Shown here in pieces: positions 55,765 through 64,000 of a stretch of DNA of 64,000 nt; within the stretch, counting starts at the first letter, position 1; the number at the start of each line of letters is the position of its first letter. Source of the DNA: CADEED01 sp963711635 (lineage in GTDB: Bacteria > Pseudomonadota > Gammaproteobacteria > Steroidobacterales > Steroidobacteraceae). The stretch lies in assembly GCA_963711635.1 (NCBI GenBank), contig CAVQEZ010000012.1:243721-307720 (forward strand), given 5' to 3'. The notes below the pieces were generated by a model. It saw only the letters and a program-made list of their open reading frames with translations. It did no database searches and was not told the origin of the DNA. Position numbers and translations under genes: made by a program.

Positions 55765-56443
55765 ATGGCTAAGGTTAAATGTTCAAGATGCAATGTTTGA
55801 CCGTGTGGGGCTGGAGCGCTCGCTCACTAAATTTGCAAGGCACGGAAAGATTTTCTCGCAAGGCGGGCCATGCGATGCGGTCTTCTATATTCAAAGCGGC
55901 CAGATAAAGCTGACTGTGATTTCCGAGCAGGGGAAAGAAGCTGTCATTGCCATCTTGCAGCCGGGTTCTTTCTTTTGGGGAACAATGCCTGGCGGGTCAT
56001 TCCGTGAGGATAGCCACTGCCACTGCCTTGGAAGCTACTACCTTGGTTCGCATCGAGAAAAGTCACATGCTTCGGGAGCTTTCTGAGAAGCGGGAGTTTT
56101 CCGACTTTTTCGTAATCTCTTGCTGAAGCGGACAGAGCGGTACGAGGAAGATCTGATCGACCAACTTTTTAATTCTAGCGAGAAACGCCTGGCCCGACTT
56201 TTGCTCTTATTGGCCAATTTTGGTAAAGAGGCAAAGTCCGAGCCCGTTCTCGCCAATATAAGTCAGGAAACTCTGGCTGAGATGATTGGGACGACCCGCT
56301 CCCGCGTCAACCACTTCATGAACAAGTTCCGTAAGCTGGGTTTTATCGAATACAACGGCCTCCTGATGGTCAATAGTTCTCTCTTGAATGTTGTGTTGAA
56401 TGAAAAGCCTGCTATCGAGCCTACGGAACACGACGCGCCATAA
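55765..56443 (+). pseudogene. Crp/Fnr-family transcriptional regulator, frameshifted
   Basis: About 227 residues if joined. The cyclic-nucleotide-binding-type sensor is seen as DAVFYIQSGQIKLTVISEQGKEAVIAIL, then after an extra T in TTTTGGGG as GEQCLAGHSVRIATATALEATTLVRIEKSHML; after a missing A in GTAATC it continues LLKRTERYEEDLIDQLFNSSEKRLARLLLLLANFG and the helix-turn-helix SQETLAEMIGTTRSRVNHFMNKF. Ends NVVLNEKP. Start near 55765 (MAK) needs one base removed. This subfamily is frequent in Bradyrhizobium stress clusters. Confidence 0.8.
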
Positions 56444-56821
56444 TTGACATCAGAAATTTCAGCCCCTTCCAGAAAAAACAGCCTTCCCTGCGCAAAAGTA
56501 TAGAACTCGCCTTGAGACTCGTGGGACGCTTCCCAAAATCGTCGGCCCAACTGACGGCTAAAGTCCTTCGAGACCCCCGTCTTAAAAAAGGGGAGTAGTT
56601 TTCATGCCCCAACGCAAACATTCCAGTCGTGGAAAAGGGCGACTTCGACAACCCGACAAAGTCGTCCACCTCGTCACCCAGCTGATGAGCTCGTCGGCTG
56701 GCTTCTCAATACGGGTCGGATCTTGTTGGTGATCTCTACGAACTTCATGCGCAACTCTGTCAGCAAAATGCGGAGAACCTGCACCAGCGTCGCCGCCAGC
56801 GGGGGGCAAAAGGAGATAGTG
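56444..56821. other. Intergenic region without a supported gene
   Basis: Open frames on both strands lack coding character. It ends in AAGGAG, the ribosome-binding site of the next small gene. Confidence 0.4.
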
Positions 56822-57049
56822 ATGCATAACTCCTTTAATCCGTATGAAGTCGCTCTTCTCGCAAAAGTCATCGAAGACGCCTGTGCCAAGCTCGGATGCG
56901 ACAAGGTTCAAAAAGAAACTGTAGCGGAACGTGTGGTGTCGTTCGCTGCACAAGGAACTCGTGACTACGAGACATTACTTGCAGTTGCGACCTTGCGGCG
57001 AGACGCGACTGATGCACTGATCATCAGCGGTCAATACCGTTTGGACTAA
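56822..57049 (+). CDS. Small hypothetical protein, 75 residues
   Basis: Start 56822 with AAAAGGAGATAGTG before it. Sequence is helical: FNPYEVALLAKVIEDACAKLG and ETVAERVVSFAAQGTRDYETLLAVA. The type is common in rhizobial genomes without known function. Stands alone between a Crp/Fnr gene and convergent DUF6766 gene. Confidence 0.6.
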   Translation: MHNSFNPYEVALLAKVIEDACAKLGCDKVQKETVAERVVSFAAQGTRDYETLLAVATLRRDATDALIISGQYRLD

Positions 57050-57173
57050 TATGTTCGCAATTCCTGCAGAAGAATCAGACCGGGTGATGCTCTGTCGCCT
57101 AGGGAACTTACTGGGGACTCGACAGCTTGCGCTCTGAAAAGGCGCTCATGCGCCTGTTTCGCTATGAGCGGCG

Positions 57174-57781
57174 CTAACAGGTTTGAGACTCTGGAGAGTT
57201 TTTGTACCGTAGGAAAATCGAGAGGACGACGAGAGCAGCGGTCGAAAGGAACTCCGATTGCCAGTTTTGAAAAGACTCAAACCAAAACTGCGCGTCGCCC
57301 AGATACGAGAGCGCCGACTGAACAGTCTCGCGGTGAACTAAAGCCTCTTGATTTGATGCTTTGAGGCTTCCCGCCCAGTGTAAAACAAAGCTGATAAAAA
57401 AAAGAGCGAACAGTGCCAGGCCCAACGAGTGTGCATACACCCAACGCTGAACTGCGCGCCTTGATCGCCAGCTTTCTGGCAGCTCATCGCCGTCTCTTTC
57501 CGGCTCGTCAGGGTCACGCGATTCCGCAGAGCCGCGCTGGAACAAGATGGCGGTTAGCGTAACGTAGGCGCCCATCTGCAGAAACTCACTTTCCCAGTTT
57601 TCAAACAGCGCTGACACGAATGCTCCTGACAGAATGTAGGAGAGAAGGCCAATCGGAGGCTGACCGTGGCTGACCAACAGCCTGTTTCGACCGCCAGCCC
57701 GGAGGTCATCATGCCAGCGATGCAGGCAACCGTCAAAACGACGAGCACAATCGTTAGCCCGTTGTCGCGCAACCACTTCAT
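57174..57781 (-). pseudogene. DUF6766 membrane protein, frameshift near 57680
   Basis: About 203 residues. MKWLRDNGLTIVLVVLTVACIAGMM starts the protein in one frame; the other frame carries FENWESEFLQMGAYVTLTAILFQRGSAES, the core of the family, and a second similar half (FESFQNWQSEFLSTAALVVLSIFLRYKNSPES). Four hydrophobic helices. Role unknown, often next to stress genes. Lies 73 bases downstream of the PhnA-like gene. Confidence 0.72.
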
Positions 57782-57854
57782 ACTGTCTCCGATTAATGTT
57801 GTTGCGCTCAATCCGAATGCTAGTTGAACAAACGAAAAAATTGCGTGTGCCGCT

Positions 57855-58781
57855 TCAACGCCGCCTACGGCTCGGCACAATGCGTTCCGCATAAATCGGA
57901 TGCACCACACCAGACCGGCCACCAAGCCGCCGGCGACGGCCCCTAGCACCAATGCGATAAATGCAAGAATGGCTCCTGTCGACACCACCGAGGCTGTGGT
58001 CTGGGCAGCGGAAATTGCTTGCTGCTTTGCGGAGTCGACAGCAGCATGATACTCGAGCCTCCATCTCGGTGACCTGCTGAGTTGCTTGGTCCACGGGAAT
58101 ACCCCTGGCAGTGGCTAGCGCCTGAGCAGCCGCAGTCCGCGCTTCATCCGCGTCTTCCAATTTTCCCATGACCAGTTGGCGCATTGCATTTACAGCCGCC
58201 GCCGTTTGAGCTTCCGGGCTCGACCCAGACGCCTAATCTGCGAGCTAAAAGCATCCAACGGATTAGAATTTGCGAGCATCGGCGCAGCTGTTTGAGCGAT
58301 CGTCTGACCCGCACCTCCAATTGCAGAGGAGATCCCGCTAAAGGCACCGCCAACAAGGCTGCCGACCGCGCTGGTTAAAAGGTACAACACAATCAATGTC
58401 GTAAGTGCCCAGGTGGTCAGGCCGTGCAGTGCACCCGTTGTTGGTAAGATCTTGCCCGACATGCGAGAGGCGACGTAGCCTCCGGCAAACGCCGCTATGA
58501 GACCGCTTAGGACATACCACGCGCCTGCTGCCATGGAGAAAGTTGAAGCGGCTGGATTGTTGGAAGCTCCGGATCGATGCTGGCAATCCCGATACCAACC
58601 CCCAACATCGTCAACAATACTTGTGTGATCAACGCGACTACGACACCGGCAAAAATGGCGCCCCAGCTGTACTTATCGAGCTGAATTGCTTGGTCTACGG
58701 TTTCAACGTCGTAAACGCCTGGAATCGTATCGGCCTAATGTTTGAAATGCTTGAATTGATGGTTTGTAATCCTTGATGCAT
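57855..58781 (-). pseudogene. PhnA-like membrane protein, several frameshifts
   Basis: About 309 residues in four frame pieces: KYSWGAIFAGVVVALITQVLLTMLGVGIG at the start, MAAGAWYVLSGLIAAFAGGYVASRMSG, LHGLTTWALTTLIVLYLLTSAVGSLVGGAFSG, a Lys/Glu-poor helical stretch (EDADEARTAAAQALATARGIP), and the end LGAVAG ... VHPIYAERIVPSRRRR. It matches the rhizobial group annotated PhnA-like; the name is historical and phosphonate metabolism is not implied. Glycine-rich helices and coiled linker suggest a membrane stress protein. Confidence 0.68.
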
Positions 58782-59190
58782 GGGACGTCCCAACTCTCGG
58801 ACTGCCTTAATATCCTAGCAATGACCGCCGTCTTGCCGGACCACAAACAACCTTGAAATGCTTATGTTCCTCATCGGGTGCACATTCATGTTGACCAACA
58901 GTAGCAATGTGAAAAGGGCCGGAAGTGCACTGTGCCATAAAGTATGGCCAGAGTAGTACATCGCAAACTGGCCAGGAACTCGGCCTCAAAGAAGCAAGAG
59001 TTTGTGCCGGTTTCGGGTGTGCAGAGAGTACAGATAGACCTGAGAACCACGCGATGGCTGCTTACACCGTCAGTATATCGGAAGTTCTCATCACCCAGGC
59101 AGTCTGGCCGCGTAGAATTTTCTGGCCTCACCCATAATTTTTGGAACATAGGACGGCCAAAGCCTTTCATAGAAGACAAAGGAGAGGCGA
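58782..59190. other. Intergenic region without a supported gene
   Basis: Divergent promoter region between the PhnA-like gene (minus) and manganese catalase (plus). Only short frames are present; AAAGGAGAGG at its right end is the catalase ribosome-binding site. Confidence 0.4.
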
Positions 59191-59982
59191 ATGTATCATC
59201 ACGTTAAAAAGCTAATGTACACTGTCCGGGTAGATGCTCCCGATCCCCGTTTCGGGAACATGTTGCTTGAGCAATTCGGTGGCGCCAATGGAGAGCTGGC
59301 GGCGGCGATGCAATACTAAGTCCAGGGTATCAACTGCGAAGATGCGGCGCGTAAAGATCTCCTGATGGACATAGGGACTGAGGAGCTAAGCCACCTTGAG
59401 ATTGTCGGTTGCCTCGCCCGTATGCATTTGGCGCCAATGAAGTACAAACGCGACGCCGCCGAAGCTGATCCTCTGATCGCAATTGCTGGCGGAGGTGGTG
59501 TAAATTTGTTCAACTCCATGGGTAACCCTTGGACCGCTGACTACCTGAAAGTGACCGGGGAGTTGGATGTGGATTTGCGTAGCAATATCGCCGCTGAAGC
59601 TCGTGCCAAAATTGTCTACGAGCGTTTGATTAACTTCTGCGATGATGCGGGCTCGAAGGATGCGCTCCAATTCCTCATGTCGCGCGAAATCACTCATATG
59701 ATGGCCTTTACGGCTGCATTGGAAAGTATGGAGAAGCCCCGCTTCTCGATCGGCAAAATCGCCCCGACAAAGGGACTGGTAAACCAGTACTTCGATGATT
59801 CGACCGGCGAAGGTGATCATGGAGAGTTTGATGCAAAGGGTCCATGGAACCAAGGTGGCGACTGGGAAATTGTGAATGCGCCAGCGTTCAGTGGAGGCGA
59901 TGTCGAAGAAAAAAATGGCCAAATGGCGCTGGAAAGTTCGACACCCGGCAGACGACCAAGCAATTGCAGCTGTGCTCACTGA
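59191..59982 (+). pseudogene. Manganese (non-haem) catalase with in-frame stop at codon 43
   Basis: About 263 residues of ferritin-like four-helix type that splits hydrogen peroxide with a di-manganese centre. Metal-site helices: APDPRFGNMLLEQFGGANGEL, EELSHLEIVGCLA (Glu and His) and LMSREITHMMAFTAALE (Glu and His). The frame is constant, but codon 43 is TAA (59317-59319) where the family has an aromatic residue before VQG. It is thus a nonsense change and not an indel. The C-terminus overlaps the DUF892 gene by 83 bases and ends differently from the family. Confidence 0.8.
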
Positions 59983-60457
59983 CAATCTGCGCGACCTACT
60001 CCATGCCGAAAATCAGCTACTCAAAGCACTGCCCAAAATGGCGAACGCCGCGCGTTCGTTGCAACTGAAATCCGCTTTTAAATCCCACTTCATGGAGACT
60101 GAAATTCACGTCGAAAGGCTGAAGTCCGCCTTTGAGCTGATCGGAGAGCCGGCTCGAGCCAAGACCTGCAAGGGCATGATGGGCCTTATAGAGGAAGGTG
60201 AAGAGGTCATTAGCAAAGGTAAGAAGGTAAGCGCTATAGCAGCGGATATGGCTCTCATTGGTGCAGCGCATAAGGTGGAGCACTACGAAATTGCCTCATA
60301 TACAGCTGCTCGTAATCTTGCGCATCAGCTTCACAACCATGAGGTCGTTCATCTTTTGCAGCTAACGCTGGGCGAGGAGAACAACGCTGATCAGTTATTG
60401 GATCAGATTGCACGTCCGCTGATGTCGCTGGCGAAAATGCCGGAAGCCGTTGAGTAG
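59900..60457 (+). CDS. DUF892 (YciE/YciF) ferritin-like protein
   Basis: 186 residues from ATG 59900 (59915 also possible). After an atypical first 25 residues come the family's DNLRDLLHAENQLLKALPKMANAA, MGLIEEGEEVI, and DMALIGAAHKVEHYEIASYTAARNLA with the Glu/His pattern of a di-iron ferritin-like bundle. The odd N-terminus and the overlap with catalase suggest a small indel there too. Typically induced by stress. Confidence 0.8.
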   Translation: MSKKKMAKWRWKVRHPADDQAIAAVLTDNLRDLLHAENQLLKALPKMANAARSLQLKSAFKSHFMETEIHVERLKSAFELIGEPARAKTCKGMMGLIEEGEEVISKGKKVSAIAADMALIGAAHKVEHYEIASYTAARNLAHQLHNHEVVHLLQLTLGEENNADQLLDQIARPLMSLAKMPEAVE

Positions 60458-61539
60458 ACGGCACCCGCCGGAGGTTAGCCCTGGTCACGGTCGGTGGATC
60501 GGAACTACTTCTAGACTGCCTGGAGCGAGACGTTCCTACCGCCTTACAGCGTACCCTGAACGTCCCGTAACCAGTTCAGACGCAGGCCTATACGTCCCGA
60601 CTGGCGGGGATTCTCTCGGACGGAGAACTGTCGTCGGAGCGGTGTGGGATGATGCGTTTCGTTCGCAGGCCTGCGCATGCGCCTCAAGGAGGTCGGCGAC
60701 GAGCGTAGATCCAAACCCGGCGGCAAGAGTTCGTGCCCGCTGAGCCTGCGATAGGCAATGTAAATCGCTGCTCCGAAAGTTTCGCTTTTCAAGTGGCATG
60801 GAAGAGCACCCCGCCGTGGTTAATGCGTTTCGTTCGCAAATCTGCACATTTAATTGCCAGGGCTCCGCGATTCATAGCGCAGGGCCTTTCTCGTCAGTAT
60901 TGATAGCGCGACAAAACAGCCTCGCTAGGAAAAATGGTACCGCTACTGCTGAAACGCCGGCGAGGCGGCGACACTGCACAGGGATAAACTTCGAACTCCC
61001 GCTCATTCTCAATCCCGAAGCGCCTTCTGAAAAGACGTTCGTACAAAGTGGCTAGGGAAGTATCAGGGGTGACTAAGTTCACGAGATCCTCCGGCCTGTA
61101 GGGCGGGAGAAGCTATCTCTCTGCTATCGGTGGGTGCCAGGGGTCGGCCGATGGTAAGCTGAATATGGGGGCTAGTGCCAGGATACCTAGAGAATTTTTG
61201 TACGCGGAGGTCGGCTTAACTCTCGGACCCGGACCGAACCATGGATGCTGCAATAACCGGCCCGCTTCATGCCACCGGGATCATGCTTGGAGACAGATTC
61301 TACCGCTGGAAAACGTTCGCCAATGCCGCATAGCAGCTGTCTATGAGATTCGCTTGTGAGACAACAGTGTCTGCGCCTCTGACGAAAGCTGACATCCTAT
61401 TATCATATGTCCGGAAGCGGCCGCAGATTGCGACCACGTACGGGTGTTTGTTTCAAGAACACTGGAACATCGGCGGGGCTATCGACTTCCCTTGTTACCT
61501 CGCTGCGTTTAGCGAGCAACTTCATCAGCGAGAAATCCC
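60458..61539. other. About 1.1 kb without a supported gene
   Basis: Frames on both strands are short and lack family motifs. The 16-mer ATGCGTTTCGTTCGCA occurs twice (60652 and 60823). It may hold remnants of mobile or repeat DNA; nothing further is seen. Confidence 0.4.
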
Positions 61540-61988
61540 ATGAAATCGATATTCCTGGCAGCTGCGGCTTGCCTTGTCTTGACCGCTCCGGCCCTGGCGA
61601 TGAGCGACGCCGATTGCACTGCGATGTGGACCACGGCCGACGCCAACAAGGACGGCACCCTCAAGGATGCCGAAGCAACACGCTATGCGGCATGGATGCG
61701 GGTCAAGGACAAGACCGCGTCGAATGACAACCACATCGAGAAGACCAGTTTCCTCGAAAATTGCAGGTCGGACACGTTCAAAGCGGCCGCCTTGGACGAA
61801 GGCGCCCCTTGGAAGGCGCTAACAGCTTCACCGAGGGCCAGGCGCAGGATCGCGCGCTCGCCGCGGGCTTTTCGGACGTCTCCGCGTTGCAGAAGGATGA
61901 CAAGGGCATTTGGCGCGGCAGTGCCAACAAGGAGGGAAAATCCGTCAAGGTGGCCGTCGATTACAAGGGCAATGTCGTCTCAAACTGA
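61540..61988 (+). pseudogene. Small exported EF-hand-like protein, frameshift near 61813
   Basis: About 149 residues. A signal peptide (FLAAAACLVLTAPALA) and a canonical EF-hand loop DANKDGTLKDAE, then LENCRSDTF, and after one missing base EGANSFTEGQAQDRALAAGF, KDDKGIWRGSANKEGKSVKVAVDYKGNVVS. The second half resembles rhizobial exported stress proteins. Probable calcium-binding periplasmic protein. Followed by the glycine-zipper protein at 23 bases. Confidence 0.72.
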
Positions 61989-62011
61989 TCATCATTACAA
62001 AGGATACTTTC

Positions 62012-62587
62012 ATGCAAACCATCACCAAAGTCTACGACAGCCACACTCAGGCGCGCGACGCGGTCAAGGCATTGGAGGAGGCGGGTATTGCGTCCTCGCA
62101 AATCAGCCTGCTCGCCAACAAGTCCGTGAGCGAGAAATATGACGATGTGGACAAAGCATCATCGACTGCCACAGGTGCCGGCATCGGCGCGGTGGTCGGA
62201 GGTAGTGCCGGACTCCTCGCTGGCCTCGGCCTTCTGGCCATTCCGGGTGTCGGACCCATTGTCGCTGCCGGATGGCTTGCGGCAACGGCGGCCGGCGCGC
62301 TCACCGGCAGTGCGGCGGGAGGAATTGTAGGCGCCCTGGTCGATTCCGGCGTGCCCGAAGACCATGCTCATGTTTATTCTGAAGCGGTTCGGCGCGGCGG
62401 AACCCTGGTTTCCGTCAGAGCCGATGGCGCGGAAGTGGAAACTGTTAGCGCAATTCTCGATAGTCATCAGCCCATCGATCCGGATCGCCTGGGAGCTGAT
62501 TATCGCGAAGCCGGCTGGAAAAACTTCGACCCGAGCGCTCAGCCTTACGACGTGAGCAAAATCGAGCGTGAGGGCATGCGGCGCTAG
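62012..62587 (+). CDS. Glycine-zipper stress protein with GSP17M-like N-terminus
   Basis: 191 residues; start 62012 with AAAGGA upstream. The N-terminal 60 residues resemble general stress protein 17M (ITKVYDSHTQARDAVKALEEAGI); then come glycine-zipper helices (GAGIGAVVGGSAGLLAGLGLL, AAGALTGSAAGGIVGALVD) that insert in membranes, and a ferredoxin-like C-terminal part (GVPEDHAHVYSEAVRRGGTLVSV). Unbroken. Common in Bradyrhizobium and relatives under general stress control. Confidence 0.8.
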   Translation: MQTITKVYDSHTQARDAVKALEEAGIASSQISLLANKSVSEKYDDVDKASSTATGAGIGAVVGGSAGLLAGLGLLAIPGVGPIVAAGWLAATAAGALTGSAAGGIVGALVDSGVPEDHAHVYSEAVRRGGTLVSVRADGAEVETVSAILDSHQPIDPDRLGADYREAGWKNFDPSAQPYDVSKIEREGMRR

Positions 62588-62778
62588 ACACGCGCGCATC
62601 CGTCCTAATCATTCTCGGCTCGCTGGGTTTCTCCCGGCGGGCCGATGCGCGGGGAGCTGCCGTGGCCCCAAATAGGCATCAAGCTTTGAAACGGTTGGTT
62701 TCGACCAAATGCGGCGTGATCGCTCGCAACGGCAAGTTTCCTGGCAGACAATTTTCACTCATGAATTTCAGTACTCGA

Positions 62779-63045
62779 TCAGTATAGGTCTGCCGGCGTC
62801 AATGTGTAGGAACCTTCACGGCGCCTTCCATAGACCTGCACCGCTGCCGCGCAGATTCGATCGCGGTGGCGGTCGAATGTCGCGAGAAGAGCAGCTCCGC
62901 CGTTCCGTGCCATGGAATCAAGGCCCCAAAGCGCTTCTTCCTCGACGAAGAACGGCCTTTCCAACGCACCGTCATAGCCAGAAAACCGTACGCAGCGCCG
63001 CGTCGCATCGTATCGTCGGCTGAGATTGGGAAATTCGAGTGCCAC
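62779..63045 (-). CDS. DUF1488 family protein
   Basis: 89 residues from GTG 63045: ALEFPNLSRRYDATRRCVRF, GYDGALERPFFVEEEAL, TFDRHRDRICAAAVQVYGR and REGSYTLTPADLY, an almost full match to DUF1488 in layout. Soluble, role unknown; typical of rhizobial chromosomes and symbiotic regions. Confidence 0.78.
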   Translation of the reverse strand: MALEFPNLSRRYDATRRCVRFSGYDGALERPFFVEEEALWGLDSMARNGGAALLATFDRHRDRICAAAVQVYGRRREGSYTLTPADLY

Positions 63046-63854
63046 TAGGACATGACGCCTTCGCGTCCTTCGTAAACGAGTTTTCAAAACCCGGTATTGG
63101 TCCAGTCGTTCTGAAATCGGCACGATCCGAATTCAAGTGGGTTAACAGTATCGGGATGCGGCTTCCGTCGCTGATCTGCAAAGTATGCTCGCTGTCCATG
63201 TAGGTTTGATGGAGGAGATCCTCATTTCCCCACATCAACCCCTCTCCAACCTGAGTGCCATGCGCCTGCCGGACGGGAAGATGGTATCGCATTGCGCCTA
63301 CTTCTCCAGTGCTTGAATGAAGACGGCCCAAGCCGCTAAGAATGGCGAGGAGATGCTTCTGGTCGCGGGAGGTCGCGCTAACAGCTCCCGGAGATGATTG
63401 CGGCCGCCGCGAGGATGGGTAGCGCCTTTTCGGTGATGATCCCTGCGTCGGTCCATACCCAGCCATTTTCATGGAAAAATCCTTCCTTGAAACATATGGC
63501 TACGCCTGCTCCTAACTACAAGAATGAAAGGCGGATTGTAGAGTTGCGGTAGCTTCACAGGCTTGTCCTTCTCGATTTCGACTCCTTGGTAGACCTGGCC
63601 GACGATCCTGGAAGAGGTGGCCCTAGATGACAAGCGTTCGCAGATGCTCCGATCCGGCGACATGGAACACATGCGGCCGGTATCGCTACTACCAACCGTG
63701 AATATTGGCGCAGCCCAGATGGTCTACATCTCAAAGGCAAGGCAATCCGACTGGATCTTCGCGACGAGGCACGGCGCCACTTCGCAACTACATTGGTTAC
63801 GCATCTGCGACGTAGCAACGTGCAGTTCTCGGTAGGAACCAGAGAAGGCAGCGA
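63046..63854. other. Region without a resolved gene; possible minus-strand remnants
   Basis: Minus-strand frames contain protein-like text such as HQTYMDSEHTLQISDGSRIP (around 63140-63210) and GQVYQGVEIEKDKPVKLPQLY (around 63535-63600), but no start or family is clear. Probably one or two broken genes. Confidence 0.35.
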
Positions 63855-63859
63855 GAACT

Positions 63860-63990
63860 GCTGGAGTTGAAGGTCTTCACTTCCACGATCTGATGCGGGA
63901 GCGGATGCCAGCGTCCTTCCACTCTTAATCATGTCCGCTGTACGGCAGCTTGCCCCCCAAAACCGGACATCGCTACTTTTGGCCGGCATG
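63860..63990 (-). repeat. Rhizobial intergenic repeat text (SSDVRFWG type)
   Basis: The minus strand reads MPAKSSDVRFWGASCRTAD, a pseudo-coding text that recurs between genes in many Hyphomicrobiales and is often mis-called as a hypothetical protein. It supports the origin assigned to this half of the window. Confidence 0.5.
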
Positions 63991-64000
63991 TGGCCTCAGG

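Noticed and set aside
57855..58781. Phosphonate metabolism gene phnA
   Set aside because: The protein is a glycine-rich membrane protein of the rhizobial PhnA-like group; it has no zinc-ribbon PhnA features.
60652..60838. Two copies of ATGCGTTTCGTTCGCA as mobile-element ends
   Set aside because: They are direct, only 16 bases, and no transposase lies between them.

Overview
The window joins two stretches of unlike DNA. Bases 1 to about 27,430 are strongly GC-rich, tightly packed and almost free of broken genes. Their content (BlaI/M56 pair, CHAT-TPR lipoprotein, periplasmic trehalase, cyclopropane-fatty-acid synthase, OmpR-type two-component system) suits a Gram-negative bacterium, most likely a soil gammaproteobacterium of the Xanthomonadales/Steroidobacter/Nevskia kind; this is an inference from gene style, not from a marker gene. 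Bases from about 27,670 to 64,000 look alphaproteobacterial (Hyphomicrobiales: Mesorhizobium/Bradyrhizobium type). They carry rhizobial protein families and at least one rhizobial-type palindromic intergenic element, and most longer genes are broken by single-base indels. The seam is a fragment of an insertion-sequence transposase (27,434-27,665) that cuts a TPR lipoprotein gene in half. A chimeric assembly joined at a shared IS is the simplest reading; real acquisition of an island next to an IS is the alternative.

First part, left to right: truncated aldo/keto reductase; S8 protease overlapping an MBL-fold hydrolase; Spy-like periplasmic protein with its own response regulator and kinase; cell-wall amidase, small membrane protein, unknown protein and exported barrel-like protein; large CHAT-TPR lipoprotein; a divergent BlaI repressor - M56 sensor protease - repeat protein operon behind twin palindromic operators; PRC-barrel protein; Cfa; trehalase; exported HEXXH protein; small exported protein; second aldo/keto reductase; winged-helix TPR regulator divergent from a MddA-like methyltransferase and a class I methyltransferase; truncated CHAT-TPR paralogue.

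Second part: an amino-acid-type ABC importer operon ending in a mandelate-racemase-family enzyme (27.8-32.1 kb); a TolB-like adenylate cyclase; cell-wall enzymes (L,D-transpeptidase, GH25) and an outer-membrane protein; a DUF1254 protein; then the most unusual locus, 39.7-45.8 kb: cyclase-AAA-TPR protein, a small coiled-coil protein with a lysine-rich PKGK tail, a SET-domain methyltransferase, a JmjC-type dioxygenase and a class I methyltransferase, nearly all overlapping or closely spaced. It looks like a bacterial lysine-methylation system with writer, possible eraser or hydroxylase, and a histone-tail-like candidate substrate. After it come a broken M1 peptidase, a GntR - acyl-CoA ligase - ThDP lyase operon, phospholipase D, a thioredoxin-reductase-like flavoprotein, and a stress-type cluster (Crp/Fnr, DUF6766, PhnA-like, manganese catalase, DUF892 ferritin-like, EF-hand, glycine-zipper and DUF1488 proteins) down to a degraded end.

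No rRNA, tRNA or CRISPR array was recognised. Broken genes in the second part keep conserved motifs intact on both sides of each indel, so many may be sequencing errors and not true pseudogenes.
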